From the NCBI GenBank assembly GCA_021199255.1, contig JAJQIK010000086.1, forward strand, positions 1 through 57,923: a stretch of 57,923 nucleotides of DNA, in the 5' to 3' direction. A model generated the notes under the pieces. That model saw nothing but the letters and a program-made list of their open reading frames with translations, searched no databases and was not told the DNA's origin. This DNA is from Clostridiales bacterium. GTDB taxonomy: Bacteria; Bacillota; Clostridia; Lachnospirales; Lachnospiraceae. The position numbers and the translations under genes were made by a program. This document shows positions 1 to 8,620 of this stretch, in pieces. Position 1 is the first letter of the stretch, and each line of letters opens with the position of its first letter.

Positions 1-30
1 GGGCATTTTTGCTTGTACTGCTGCCTGCAT
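1..30 (-). CDS. possible 5' end of a gene running off the left edge
   Basis: On the minus strand an AAAGGAG ribosome binding site (38-44) sits 7 nt before an ATG at 30-28. The frame stays open to the edge and reads M-Q-A-A-V-Q-A-K-M-P. Ten codons are too few to assign a family. The call rests only on the quality of the ribosome binding site and its spacing. Confidence 0.25.
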   Translation of the reverse strand, partial: MQAAVQAKMP

Positions 31-242
31 CGGCTCACTCCTTTCTGCCGTTTCCGGCTGGTGATGTCTGCTCCCAACTTTTTAACTTCCCCCGCAAATT
101 CGAGAGGAGAGGAATAATTAAAAAGTGCGATGAAAAATTAAAAGGTTCTACTCGCTGAGTGTTTTTATCATTCTGTTCAGCACGGCATTAAGCATTAAGC
201 TGAACCAGAAAAGATTACATATTCCAGCTCCCATAATTACAT
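31..242. other. intergenic stretch with a weak hairpin
   Basis: AT-rich spacer downstream of the restriction operon. It holds a 7-bp inverted repeat, GTTCAGC (175-181) and GCTGAAC (199-205), with a 17-nt loop containing a doubled GCATTAA. No T-run follows it on the minus strand, so it is a poor intrinsic terminator. No gene or clear attachment site was seen. Confidence 0.3.
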
Positions 243-1130
243 TCAAATTTTTTGAAAGAACTCTTTGTCGACTTCATATATAGTTTTTTCTCTTACACCA
301 AGATGGTATTCCAATAGCTTGTTTATGAATTCTTCGCCATCCATAAGGTCAATCTGTTGTTTTCCGGCATTCGATGCCTCTTCTTTGGCTGCTCTTGTAA
401 ATGTCCCAGTAGTGATAAAAACGCCTTTCTCAATATCTGTAGTCAACGAGCCGCGAAAGTCACGAATGTCTCCCGCAGAAACACTTCCAGAATAGCGCTT
501 ACATTGGAAAGCTACATTAAAACTGAAAATTCCGTTAATACGCAGTTTGCCCGTTCCATCAATACCCCCGTCGCCAGTTTTCTTAGTGACAATAACCTGT
601 GAAAAGCCGCATTCTCGAAGCAGTAATTGAGCCAGCCGTTCAAATGCAAACGGATTCATTGTATGAAGTGTCTCTGCAAGTTCTGTTCTCCACGGTTCGA
701 GTTCTTCCGGAACTTCCATACCATCGTTTTCAGGATTATCGTCCTCAAGCTCTGGTGGAAGTGAGCCTTCCTTATTGTTGTCATTTTTGCGCCTATCAGT
801 CCAAAACTTAATAACAGCCTTAGCGTCAATTTCTTTTTTATCAGCAAATTCCGGGGTAATCATCCATACGCCACGTGAGCTGTTTGAAATAGCTCCGTAT
901 TTTTTTAAATATGTACGAGCCCATGCCAGCTGGTATTCTAATTCAGTGCGTTGTGACGCCGCTCCTTTATGAGGCTCATCTACAACATTATCTGGAAGTT
1001 GCAGCATTCGGATTATTGTCTCACAAATTTCATCATTTGAACCTGAACCATCAAGTTCAACTAAAGCCTTAAATACTGGCTCTATAAGTTCATAATATGT
1101 TGGGCTTAAAATTTTCTTCTTCCGCGCCAT
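243..1130 (-). CDS. mrr: Mrr-family restriction endonuclease
   Basis: 295-aa protein with the usual two-part Mrr layout. The N-terminal third (YYELIEPVFKALVELDG...) looks like the Mrr winged-helix DNA-binding domain. The C-terminal half is the Mrr catalytic PD-(D/E)xK fold, with GDGGIDG and then QCKRY, the D and QxK residues expected of the active site. Mrr enzymes cut DNA carrying modified bases. The ATG at 1130 was chosen because AGGAGG lies about 10 nt upstream and overlaps the vsr stop codon; an upstream in-frame ATG would lie inside vsr. It is the last gene of the restriction operon. Whether it is type IV or accessory to the methyltransferases cannot be read from sequence. Confidence 0.87.
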   Translation of the reverse strand: MARKKKILSPTYYELIEPVFKALVELDGSGSNDEICETIIRMLQLPDNVVDEPHKGAASQRTELEYQLAWARTYLKKYGAISNSSRGVWMITPEFADKKEIDAKAVIKFWTDRRKNDNNKEGSLPPELEDDNPENDGMEVPEELEPWRTELAETLHTMNPFAFERLAQLLLRECGFSQVIVTKKTGDGGIDGTGKLRINGIFSFNVAFQCKRYSGSVSAGDIRDFRGSLTTDIEKGVFITTGTFTRAAKEEASNAGKQQIDLMDGEEFINKLLEYHLGVREKTIYEVDKEFFQKI

Positions 1131-1144
1131 TAATAAACACCTCC

Positions 1145-1561
1145 TCATGACTCGCACATCAATGCCTGCAACTTTTCATCTAATTTCTCGATATTCTTCT
1201 TTTTCAACTCACATTCCCATATACGAATGACTGTCCAACCTCTTGCTTCAAATAGAGCCGTTATTTCTTTATCATGTTCAATATTTCTATTTCGTTTAGC
1301 AGCCCAGTATTCGGCATTTTCTGCAGGGCGAGTGTTCCTGCAATCGTGTCCATGCCAGAAACATCCATCAACAAAAATTGCAATATGCTTATCAAGAAAA
1401 ACAAAATCAGGATGCCCTTTCACATTATAGTGACGTCTCCAACCGGTAATATGATGGCCGTTAAAATACTCAATTAACTTCAATTCAGTACTTTTATTTC
1501 CTGAAGACCTGACAGATTTCATTATCTGTGAACGTTTCGATTTTGAAAAAACGTCAGCCAT
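1145..1561 (-). CDS. vsr: very short patch repair endonuclease (Vsr)
   Basis: 138-aa Vsr protein. The family hallmarks are plain: the N-terminal RSQIMKSVRSSGNKSTE segment, KGHPDFVF and the zinc/active-site segment VDGCFWHGHDCR. Vsr nicks next to T:G mismatches formed when 5-methylcytosine deaminates, so it normally accompanies a C5 methyltransferase. Two such enzymes lie upstream in this operon. Two ATGs are adjacent (1564 and 1561); the second has the better spacing from GAGAGG. Its TGA stop is embedded in the ribosome binding site of mrr. Confidence 0.93.
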   Translation of the reverse strand: MADVFSKSKRSQIMKSVRSSGNKSTELKLIEYFNGHHITGWRRHYNVKGHPDFVFLDKHIAIFVDGCFWHGHDCRNTRPAENAEYWAAKRNRNIEHDKEITALFEARGWTVIRIWECELKKKNIEKLDEKLQALMCES

Positions 1562-1585
1562 CATATTACCTCTCTCGTTGTAAAA

Positions 1586-4500
1586 TCAGTGTTCTTCATT
1601 GAATATCAGTAAAGGAATTTCTTCGCTAACTATTCCGTGCATGATTTCATCAATTTCAGATACGTATTGCATTTGAGTCGCAATTTTGTTAAAAAGATCG
1701 AGCAGCTCTCTGAAGTCATCTCGTGTAAATTCACAATGTGTAAATCTATACGAATGAAATTTAAGCCAGCAATCCTTAACCACGTTATAGCCTGCAACTG
1801 TAAATTTTTGAATAGCAACAGGACAATAAACACGTATTTCCGTACCAGTATCTTCATCCCTGACAATAAACTCTTCATGTTCTTCATCATAAGGATTTCG
1901 AGCCGCTGCACGGCTATGCTCTAAGCGGAAACCTGCAGGAAGTTGAGCAATAATACCGTCATAATCAAGATTTAAGATATTATCGACTCTCGCATCATTT
2001 TTTTCAAGATTTGCCAGATGTTCCCCCAATTCAGATAGGCGCCGAAAAATACCAGCATCAGAAACAATAGGAACTCTTGCGCGGCTTTCAGATTGATTGA
2101 CCACGAACAAAGCACCATAAAACTCATCTAAGTATACTTGGGAGCAAAACAAAGCATAGGCATAAAAAACAACTTCCCGTGCGCATTCTGCTTCACTAAT
2201 ACCGCATAACTCTGTAAAATAAGCGAGTATCGTTTCGTCAATATTATTTACAACCTGATTTGTTCTCGTGTCAGGAATATATTGATTTAAATAGACGTGT
2301 CCATTGCCTCTCCTGCTGAGATCATTGTCAGGGAAATACCAACAAAATGATGCAAACTGACCCAGAGACTCATCTAAATCTTTTGGTGCATGAGCCAAAG
2401 CAAAACCTATAGTATTATCATAGTCATAAACAGCTTTAATTTCAGGGCGTATTCTTGCACCACCTCCCCCAATTCCTGATTGATATTCAAATATTGTGTC
2501 CCATAAAAGCGCATTTGAATTTACAAACGGTCTAAAAGAACATGGACGAATATTTTCAGTTAAAACGCTATCTAACTCTTGCCGGTTTGCACAAGTATTA
2601 AGTGCCTTCTGGAAAGCTTCGATTTTAGAATCTACAACAGCTTTATCCTGTCGACCAATCCATTCCCTCGCCTTAGGTACTCCTTCGCTCGCTATTTCAC
2701 GGCTACGTCTTTTTAACATTGGTTGCTTTACGTGCGTTAAAAGCGCCGTTGGAGCCATCTTCGCTCCAGAACACTGATTTAAGAAAATTGCTTTACCCCG
2801 CTCATTACTAACAGGCCAAAATTTGGAATATAATTCCTCGTTAAAAGGCTTGGAAGGCATGAAAGAAAACATGGCATCTGTAATTTCAAAAGTCTCGAAG
2901 GACGCCATAATTGTAGCGATATTGCCCTCCAACATCGCTGTTTTTTCGTTCAATCTTTCTCTGGACAAATCAACATAATTAACTTCTGTAGCAGTTTCAT
3001 CATCTCCATATTTGCGTGTTAATAGAATAACCGCTCTTCCTTGCATGGTATGAAACAAACTGTCCCCACGAATTCCTGTTCGTGCATCCGTATCAACCGC
3101 CACAGCCCAAATATGTGAAAAATGCTCCACTAAATATTTTCGAGCATATTTGTAGGATTCTGCCTCCAAAAAAGACAGCGGTACGATAAATGCAAGCACA
3201 AAATGATTTTCCGAACTAATCAGCTTTTCGCAACTCCAACGCAAGAATTGCATGAAGGGGTTGTTAATCTGTTTTTGAACATTTTGCCTACCTCTCCTGT
3301 TTTCGACGGGAGGTCTAAAATCATCCATTAGAGCGATGATTTGAGAGAAGTCATCAGAAACATTGCTACGAATAGAATCTGAGCATGGGGGATTTCCTAT
3401 AATAAGTTTTAAAGGTCTTGAAGATAACTCTTTCGCACGGGCAAGTTCTCTGCCTTCAATAGAGTTAGAGTTAGCTTCCTCTCCGAATAGGCAATTGCTT
3501 AGCGTGTTTGCCAGAATAATATTGGTGTTCAAATTTTGCCTATTATATTGTTTTCCGACTATTGCCATACGATAATTTGCCAACATATAAGGAGCTGGAA
3601 GGATTTCGAATCCACAAAGGTTGTATGCACCATCCCCACTATCATGCGCTATAATTTGCTCCAAAAATGAACCTGTTCCACAGCAGGGATCAACGATGGT
3701 ATTTCCATCATCATATATCGATGCTCCATCGAAATATTCAGAAACCACTTCGTTGGTAAACCTTACAATAAAATTCGCAAGAACCTTAGGAGTATAAAAC
3801 GCACCATAGTCAAATCTGGATTTCTCATCAAATTTCACGAGGAATAATTCAAATAGGCGATGATAATCGGGATTCATGAGTTGCTGTTCTGTCATTTGAA
3901 CGAAAGACAAAAAGGAGATACATTCGTCTACCCATTGCCCGATAAATGTATCGGCTCCTGCATGGTCTCTAAGATAAACCATTAAATTGCGAAATGGCAA
4001 CAACGCTTCATCTTCGGCAATATCATTAAAAGCATAGTTCCTAATCTTTTCTGCTTTTTCAGTAGGTGTGTCATCGCTCGTACATAGAACCCGATGCGCA
4101 TACAGCAAACAAAACATAATAACTTGAGCAGTAAAATCAGCAAATACAGCCCCCGTTCTTAATGCAGGATCATTATGATTATATACCAGTTCTTTTAACC
4201 CCGTAAGCAAATTGATAACTTGACGTTCATCATCATCCAAAGCCTCCTCTTCGGTCAACTCTGCTTTTTCAAGAATATCGTTTGCAAGGTTTCTGGTTCG
4301 TATAGCTACCAGTTCAACCAGTTTTTCTTCATCCACACGTTGAGGAGCTGGATTTGAATAGAACTGCTCCATATAAAACCTGAACTGCGGATTTATCTGC
4401 AGTCTTGACCAATCGGGAGAATCCAGTCTTGCCTTATCGATTATTGATACAACAACAGGCGTATCAGTGAAACTGAATACGAAATCAATCCCATCTGTAA

Positions 4501-4846
4501 TAATCAATTTATGCCCTAATGTCAGATAGCGGTTTATCTGATTCTGATAAGGCGTGGTGTCGAATGCCTCTGCTGAAGGTCCTTTTCCTTCAATATACCC
4601 AAACACACCGAGCGAAATGCTGTCTTGAATTCTCCAATCTGGTCGACCGACTTTACCCTGATTCTTTGGTTCCAATATCACATCAAAGTTTCCATTTGGA
4701 TTAAGATCACGAGCAATGTTAGTAAATAATCTGTGCATTGGGACACGGAACGACAACTCTGCTGTATGTTGGCCTCCGCGTATGGCAGCAGTATACTCAC
4801 TCTGATACTCTCTTAAATATCTTTTTACATTTGAATCAAATGACAT
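1586..4846 (-). CDS. type IIG/ISP-like restriction enzyme: nuclease-N6A methyltransferase-specificity fusion
   Basis: 1086-aa protein. The N-terminal region carries GRPDW and, 14 residues after the Asp, IEGKG, a PD-(D/E)xK nuclease signature. The middle has methyltransferase motif I (DPCCGTGSF) and motif IV as GNPPCSDS. The C-terminal part (IRPCSFRPF and onward) resembles the target-recognition region of type ISP and Eco57I-like enzymes. No SF2 helicase domain is seen, so it is not a complete type ISP enzyme. Motif IV is unusual: N6-adenine methyltransferases normally have NPP(Y/F/W), here NPPC. The start at 4846 overlaps the upstream methyltransferase gene by 11 nt. It probably cuts DNA; its own methylation activity is doubtful, and the two C5 methyltransferases upstream may supply protection. 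Confidence 0.8.
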   Translation of the reverse strand: MSFDSNVKRYLREYQSEYTAAIRGGQHTAELSFRVPMHRLFTNIARDLNPNGNFDVILEPKNQGKVGRPDWRIQDSISLGVFGYIEGKGPSAEAFDTTPYQNQINRYLTLGHKLIITDGIDFVFSFTDTPVVVSIIDKARLDSPDWSRLQINPQFRFYMEQFYSNPAPQRVDEEKLVELVAIRTRNLANDILEKAELTEEEALDDDERQVINLLTGLKELVYNHNDPALRTGAVFADFTAQVIMFCLLYAHRVLCTSDDTPTEKAEKIRNYAFNDIAEDEALLPFRNLMVYLRDHAGADTFIGQWVDECISFLSFVQMTEQQLMNPDYHRLFELFLVKFDEKSRFDYGAFYTPKVLANFIVRFTNEVVSEYFDGASIYDDGNTIVDPCCGTGSFLEQIIAHDSGDGAYNLCGFEILPAPYMLANYRMAIVGKQYNRQNLNTNIILANTLSNCLFGEEANSNSIEGRELARAKELSSRPLKLIIGNPPCSDSIRSNVSDDFSQIIALMDDFRPPVENRRGRQNVQKQINNPFMQFLRWSCEKLISSENHFVLAFIVPLSFLEAESYKYARKYLVEHFSHIWAVAVDTDARTGIRGDSLFHTMQGRAVILLTRKYGDDETATEVNYVDLSRERLNEKTAMLEGNIATIMASFETFEITDAMFSFMPSKPFNEELYSKFWPVSNERGKAIFLNQCSGAKMAPTALLTHVKQPMLKRRSREIASEGVPKAREWIGRQDKAVVDSKIEAFQKALNTCANRQELDSVLTENIRPCSFRPFVNSNALLWDTIFEYQSGIGGGGARIRPEIKAVYDYDNTIGFALAHAPKDLDESLGQFASFCWYFPDNDLSRRGNGHVYLNQYIPDTRTNQVVNNIDETILAYFTELCGISEAECAREVVFYAYALFCSQVYLDEFYGALFVVNQSESRARVPIVSDAGIFRRLSELGEHLANLEKNDARVDNILNLDYDGIIAQLPAGFRLEHSRAAARNPYDEEHEEFIVRDEDTGTEIRVYCPVAIQKFTVAGYNVVKDCWLKFHSYRFTHCEFTRDDFRELLDLFNKIATQMQYVSEIDEIMHGIVSEEIPLLIFNEEH

Positions 4847-5897
4847 TTTCAGCACCCACTTTCTCATAAGCATCGATAATGCTTTTTCCTATGCACTCTG
4901 CCATCATTGGTGGAACGGCATTTCCAATCTGCCTGGCAATATCGACTTTATTTCCGACAAACTCAAAATCTTGCGGAAAGGTTTGCAATAAAGCACCTTC
5001 ACGAAGCGAAATGCTTCTGTCTTGAACTGGGTGCCCGAACTTTCCTCTTGTAAAACTATCAAATCGCGCAGTTATAGTCGGCGCAACATCATCCCAAGCC
5101 ATCCTTCCATACACACTTCGAAATCCAATTACAGAACTATCAACTTTGTGGCAATCGGCCAATAAATTATCCGGAAGCTCATCCCTTCCTTGTCCCTCTT
5201 TTATGGCACGGATGCGCTGCAAATTCAATTCAGACAGTCTATCTCTTCTGTGTAATGAAATTTCAGGATGATCCGATCCATCCTCCGGCGGTTCAGGAAG
5301 CCACCCAATAACATCGCGTACTGTTCTGTGTATTCCGGTTGGAGAAGGATATTCGTAATGCTTTCCCATATCCTTTCTTTCACCGACTATTATATATCTT
5401 TTGCGACGCTGCGGAACTCCATAATCCTGTGCATCTAATAGCTTCACATATACGTAATAGCCTATTTCTTCTACATTCTCAATAAGTTGCTGCAAAATTG
5501 TCTTTCCACGTTTTCCGGCTAGTCCCGTAACATTTTCCATCACAAAGAAGTATGGGAACAACTCGTCAATAAGCTTCCCATATTTCAGAACTAAATCATT
5601 ACGGGAATCTGTATCACTACCTCTTCGTTGTACAGAAAACCCTTGACATGGAGGGCCACCTGCTAAAAGAAACAATTCTCCCCTTTTCAATTCACACTTT
5701 TCCAAAATAACCCCATTAAGCATATCTGAAATATCTGCGGTTTTGGCTGGATGTCCAAAATATTTTGAATTTCTTTTAATCGTTTCGATGCATAGTCGAT
5801 CAATGTCAAAACTCAATAAAATATCAAAACCTGCTCGTTTTAGTCCGAGTCCCAGTCCACCCGCACCGCAGAAACTGTCAATGCACGCATAGTCCAT
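4836..5897 (-). CDS. DNA (cytosine-5-)-methyltransferase, second of a tandem pair
   Basis: 353-aa C5 methyltransferase. Motif I is DSFCGAGGLGLGL, motif IV is GGPPCQGFS with the catalytic cysteine, motif VI is MENV, motif VIII is QRRKR and motif X is QIGNAVPP. The target-recognition stretch lies between VIII and IX. Its ATG shares one base with the TAA of the preceding methyltransferase (TAATG), so translation is probably coupled. It differs strongly from its neighbour, so this is not a recent duplication. Two C5 methyltransferases in tandem usually mean an asymmetric recognition site with each enzyme covering one strand. Confidence 0.95.
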   Translation of the reverse strand: MDYACIDSFCGAGGLGLGLKRAGFDILLSFDIDRLCIETIKRNSKYFGHPAKTADISDMLNGVILEKCELKRGELFLLAGGPPCQGFSVQRRGSDTDSRNDLVLKYGKLIDELFPYFFVMENVTGLAGKRGKTILQQLIENVEEIGYYVYVKLLDAQDYGVPQRRKRYIIVGERKDMGKHYEYPSPTGIHRTVRDVIGWLPEPPEDGSDHPEISLHRRDRLSELNLQRIRAIKEGQGRDELPDNLLADCHKVDSSVIGFRSVYGRMAWDDVAPTITARFDSFTRGKFGHPVQDRSISLREGALLQTFPQDFEFVGNKVDIARQIGNAVPPMMAECIGKSIIDAYEKVGAENVI

Positions 5898-7204
5898 TAT
5901 TCTATTGTCCTTCCTTTTGTTTTTATGCCCGCAATTACACTTGAATAAGAACTACTTACCGGCTCGGTAACTGCTTTGGGACCAGCCTCTAATTCTTCCT
6001 TTGACGGAATAACAGACAACATCTCAATCAATACGGTTGCTGCAATAGCAGATGACAGCATTGGAGGGACTGCCTCGCCAATTTGCCTATATATATCATC
6101 TGATTTTCCACTGAAGATAAAACCGTTTGGAAAGCTTTGAAGAAGCGCCGCTTCTCTCGCTGTAAGCCCTCGGTCTTGTTCTGGGTGAGTGTATCTACCA
6201 CTGGCAGGATTCCGTGCATAATGCGTTATTGTAATTGACGGTTTATCCCAGAACAAGCGACCATATACATCCGAAAACCCTGTAGTTTTATCAAGGCATT
6301 TTGGTCCAACACCGACTGGTCTATTTCCTCCATCATGAGGGACCTGTTTAATCACATCTATCGTAGTTTTTTTATGGGCAGCGCTTTTATGCATCGGGTC
6401 ATCAGGAGATGCAACACCTGCGGGAACCGCCGGTAAACAGGAAATTGCCTCACGGACAGTTTTATAATTCGCGGGCAGAAGGTATCCTTTGGGCAATACA
6501 AATTCTTTTTTCATTCCAATCACTATAGAACGAAATCTTTCTTGCGGGACGCCAAATGATGCAGCATTGCAAATGGTTGCTTTTACTATATAACCGTTAT
6601 TTTCAAATATTTTCTTCGCAGAGGAAAAATACTTCCAATAGCGAACAGATAGAAATTCAGGAACATTCTCCATTATAATAACGTCTGGTTGAACCCTTTT
6701 TACAATTTCTGCGAACGCCATAACAAGACTGTTTCTAACGTCGTCTTCTTCATCCCAGTGCCTTTTTCTGTGCGATGAAAAGCCTTGACATGGCGCACAT
6801 CCAATCATTACGACTGGCTTTGTCTTATCGTATCCTATTTCACAAAGAAACTCGTCCAAAGCTCCATCGTCAAATGCAAGATGGGTAATATCCTTTTGTA
6901 ACATAGGCGTATCAAAATTACGGCTATATGTAGTCGCAGAAATCTCATTTATATCACAACCACCAAGCATCTTAAACGCAGGTAGCACGCTGTTTAACGC
7001 AGCAAAGCCAAGAGCTGTTCCCCCTGCACCACTAAAAAAATCCACTAATTGAATGGGGTTATCTCTATAGGAAGAATTGTTCAGCGGCACAAAATCTTCA
7101 AGTGAGTTTTGAACGCTCTTAATAAAATCCTCTTTATACGGTCTAAAGTCCTGGCTATTTTCGTTTCCACATTTTATAGCCTTGCAAAGATCGTCAATCC
7201 ACAT
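5897..7204 (-). CDS. DNA (cytosine-5-)-methyltransferase, first of a tandem pair
   Basis: 435-aa C5 methyltransferase. An N-terminal extension of about 50 residues precedes motif I (DFFSGAGGTALGF). Motif IV is APCQGFSSH with the catalytic Cys, followed by ENVPEF, QERFR and a C-terminal QIGEAVPP motif X. The ribosome binding site GAGGAGG lies 8 nt before the ATG and overlaps the stop of the XRE regulator, so the regulator and methyltransferases form one transcription unit. The product should modify host DNA against the nuclease encoded two genes downstream; this pairing is inferred from position. Confidence 0.95.
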   Translation of the reverse strand: MWIDDLCKAIKCGNENSQDFRPYKEDFIKSVQNSLEDFVPLNNSSYRDNPIQLVDFFSGAGGTALGFAALNSVLPAFKMLGGCDINEISATTYSRNFDTPMLQKDITHLAFDDGALDEFLCEIGYDKTKPVVMIGCAPCQGFSSHRKRHWDEEDDVRNSLVMAFAEIVKRVQPDVIIMENVPEFLSVRYWKYFSSAKKIFENNGYIVKATICNAASFGVPQERFRSIVIGMKKEFVLPKGYLLPANYKTVREAISCLPAVPAGVASPDDPMHKSAAHKKTTIDVIKQVPHDGGNRPVGVGPKCLDKTTGFSDVYGRLFWDKPSITITHYARNPASGRYTHPEQDRGLTAREAALLQSFPNGFIFSGKSDDIYRQIGEAVPPMLSSAIAATVLIEMLSVIPSKEELEAGPKAVTEPVSSSYSSVIAGIKTKGRTIE

Positions 7205-7217
7205 TAACTGTTCCTCC

Positions 7218-7481
7218 TCATCTAACAGACGGCACTTCGTCTGTTATTATACTCTCAACTGTGTCCGATATAACGGACTCATCTCTAACAAACTCCATTA
7301 TATCCGCAGTATCACAATCCAACGCATTACAAATTTTCAGCAGGACTTCTGTATTAACATTTGAGCCGTGACGCAACTTCGCCAAAGATGTTGCGCTGAC
7401 TCCACTCATTTCACATAAAGTCTTTTTATTAATTCCCCTATCAATTAACAGTTTCCATAACCTATTGTAGCAGAAACGCAT
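7218..7481 (-). CDS. XRE-family helix-turn-helix regulator, candidate controller of the restriction operon
   Basis: 87-aa protein that is almost entirely one Cro/CI-type HTH (KKTLCEMSGVSATSLAKLRHG, with recognition-helix region SATSLAKL). The ATG at 7481 follows GGAGG; an upstream ATG at 7496 would include that site. Size and position immediately before methyltransferase genes fit a controller protein or repressor that delays nuclease expression. A weak promoter (ATGACG, 17 bp, TATAAC) overlaps the end of the upstream ATPase relic, so the set may be expressed without the ABC-3C promoter. Confidence 0.8.
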   Translation of the reverse strand: MRFCYNRLWKLLIDRGINKKTLCEMSGVSATSLAKLRHGSNVNTEVLLKICNALDCDTADIMEFVRDESVISDTVESIITDEVPSVR

Positions 7482-7524
7482 TTGTTTTACCTCCATCAGA
7501 GTCTCCTTTGTTATACTGTAGTTG

Positions 7525-8550
7525 CTATTTCACGTCATTCAGAAATCCGTAGCGTTTCCCCGGCTCTTCGGACTTCCAGAAGTTTTCAACCATAACGCCA
7601 TGCTTTTCATAATCCAGATGAGGAATGTGATCCAGATTTTCTATTATAATAAGCTGCCCTTCATCCTGATGATTTATAAAATATCTGTACAGTCCAGATC
7701 TCATACTATCAGGCAACTGGTCATCAATACCTTCATCAAAGCCATGTAATGGTGTGTCTATAATAAATACGTGTGGATCGAATTTTGCCGACTTCGCCAA
7801 ATATTTACGCAACATCATAATCACAACGGTATTTAGGTAAGCTCTATACCCCTTACCGTGGCTCGTTCCCTTATCTTCTCCATTGACTTCAATATCGAAA
7901 GTTGAAAAGTTAAACCAAGCTTTCAGCAACCCTGAGTATTTGCACTCCTTCAAAATACTATCTGCATATTCCGACATGGTTGTAGCGAAATCATCTCCAA
8001 AGTAATCCTTCGGGTGGTATTCGATTTTCGTATCATTTTCTTTTTCCAAAGCTGTGAGGTCATCACTAAAATCTTGCACATAAGTTTCAATCAAAGCTAT
8101 CTCGCTGGATATACGAAGATATGCCTTATACGCATTTACTATTTCCTCTTGACTGATTTCTTGTGGACGAAGTTCTGTTTTAATTTTGGATTCCAGCGCA
8201 TCTCTCTGGCGCTTTAACATTTCCAGCTCCTTCTTTATCTCTGCCTTTCTTTCCTCCACATCCTTTTCCGTTTCGCCAAGCCCTAAAAGCTGAGCCATCA
8301 TTCTTTCCAGCTCAACTTTTGATGAAGTCAAGTAAGATACACGCTTTTGGGGAGTTATCTTTCCCTCTCAATAAGGACAAAAGGTAGCTTCTGGAATTTG
8401 CTTGTACGATTCTTCGCCTTCGACAATAAGTGACAGCCTTTGTATATCTGCTTTGTACTGTTCGCCCAGTCTGTGATAGCGGTTTAACAACACATCACAT
8501 TCGGCAACGCGTTCCTCTGCATCAAGTATAGAGGATAGAAGTTCTTGACT
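7525..8550 (-). pseudogene. ABC-3C system ATPase, N-terminal half deleted and interrupted by TGA
   Basis: One reading frame runs from about 8550 to 7525, broken by a single TGA at 8370-8368. The upstream part is a coiled coil ending EATFCPY. The downstream part continues E-G-K-I-T-P, a second coiled coil, then the C-terminal ABC ATPase half with FIIDTPLHGFDE (Walker B) and LIIIENLDH. Repairing the TGA to Cys restores a CPYC zinc-hook-like turn at the coiled-coil tip, as in Rad50/SMC-type ATPases. The N-terminal lobe with Walker A is missing, lost in the deletion joining this gene to the middle component. A TTG at 8331 could start the downstream part but would give only half an ATPase. A functional product is very unlikely. 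Confidence 0.75.
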
Positions 8551-8620
8551 TTGCAATATCAAGAAGCAATACCACATGAAGCGATAATTCAAAAGACGTG
8601 TTGAACAACTTATTACTCAT
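8522..8620 (-). pseudogene. ABC-3C middle component, 32-codon remnant
   Basis: The ATG at 8620-8618 overlaps the end of the effector gene by 8 nt. It opens M-S-N-K-L-F-N-T-S-F-E-L-S-L-H-V-V-L-L-L-D-I-A, the typical start of an ABC-3C middle component, then runs out of frame into ATPase coiled-coil sequence and stops at TGA 8524-8522. The switch from middle-component to ATPase sequence falls within about 8541-8560. The normal middle component is well over 100 residues, so most of it is gone. Confidence 0.65.

Noticed and set aside
1586-4846. Complete type ISP (LlaGI-like) restriction enzyme
   Set aside because: Nuclease, methyltransferase and specificity parts are seen, but no helicase motifs and the protein is about 500 residues too short.
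8340-8370. Selenocysteine insertion at the TGA of the ABC-3C ATPase
   Set aside because: A small GGGA/TCCC hairpin follows the TGA, but it is too close and too weak for a bacterial SECIS. The gene also lacks its N-terminal half and its partner has a TAG, so a nonsense mutation is far likelier.
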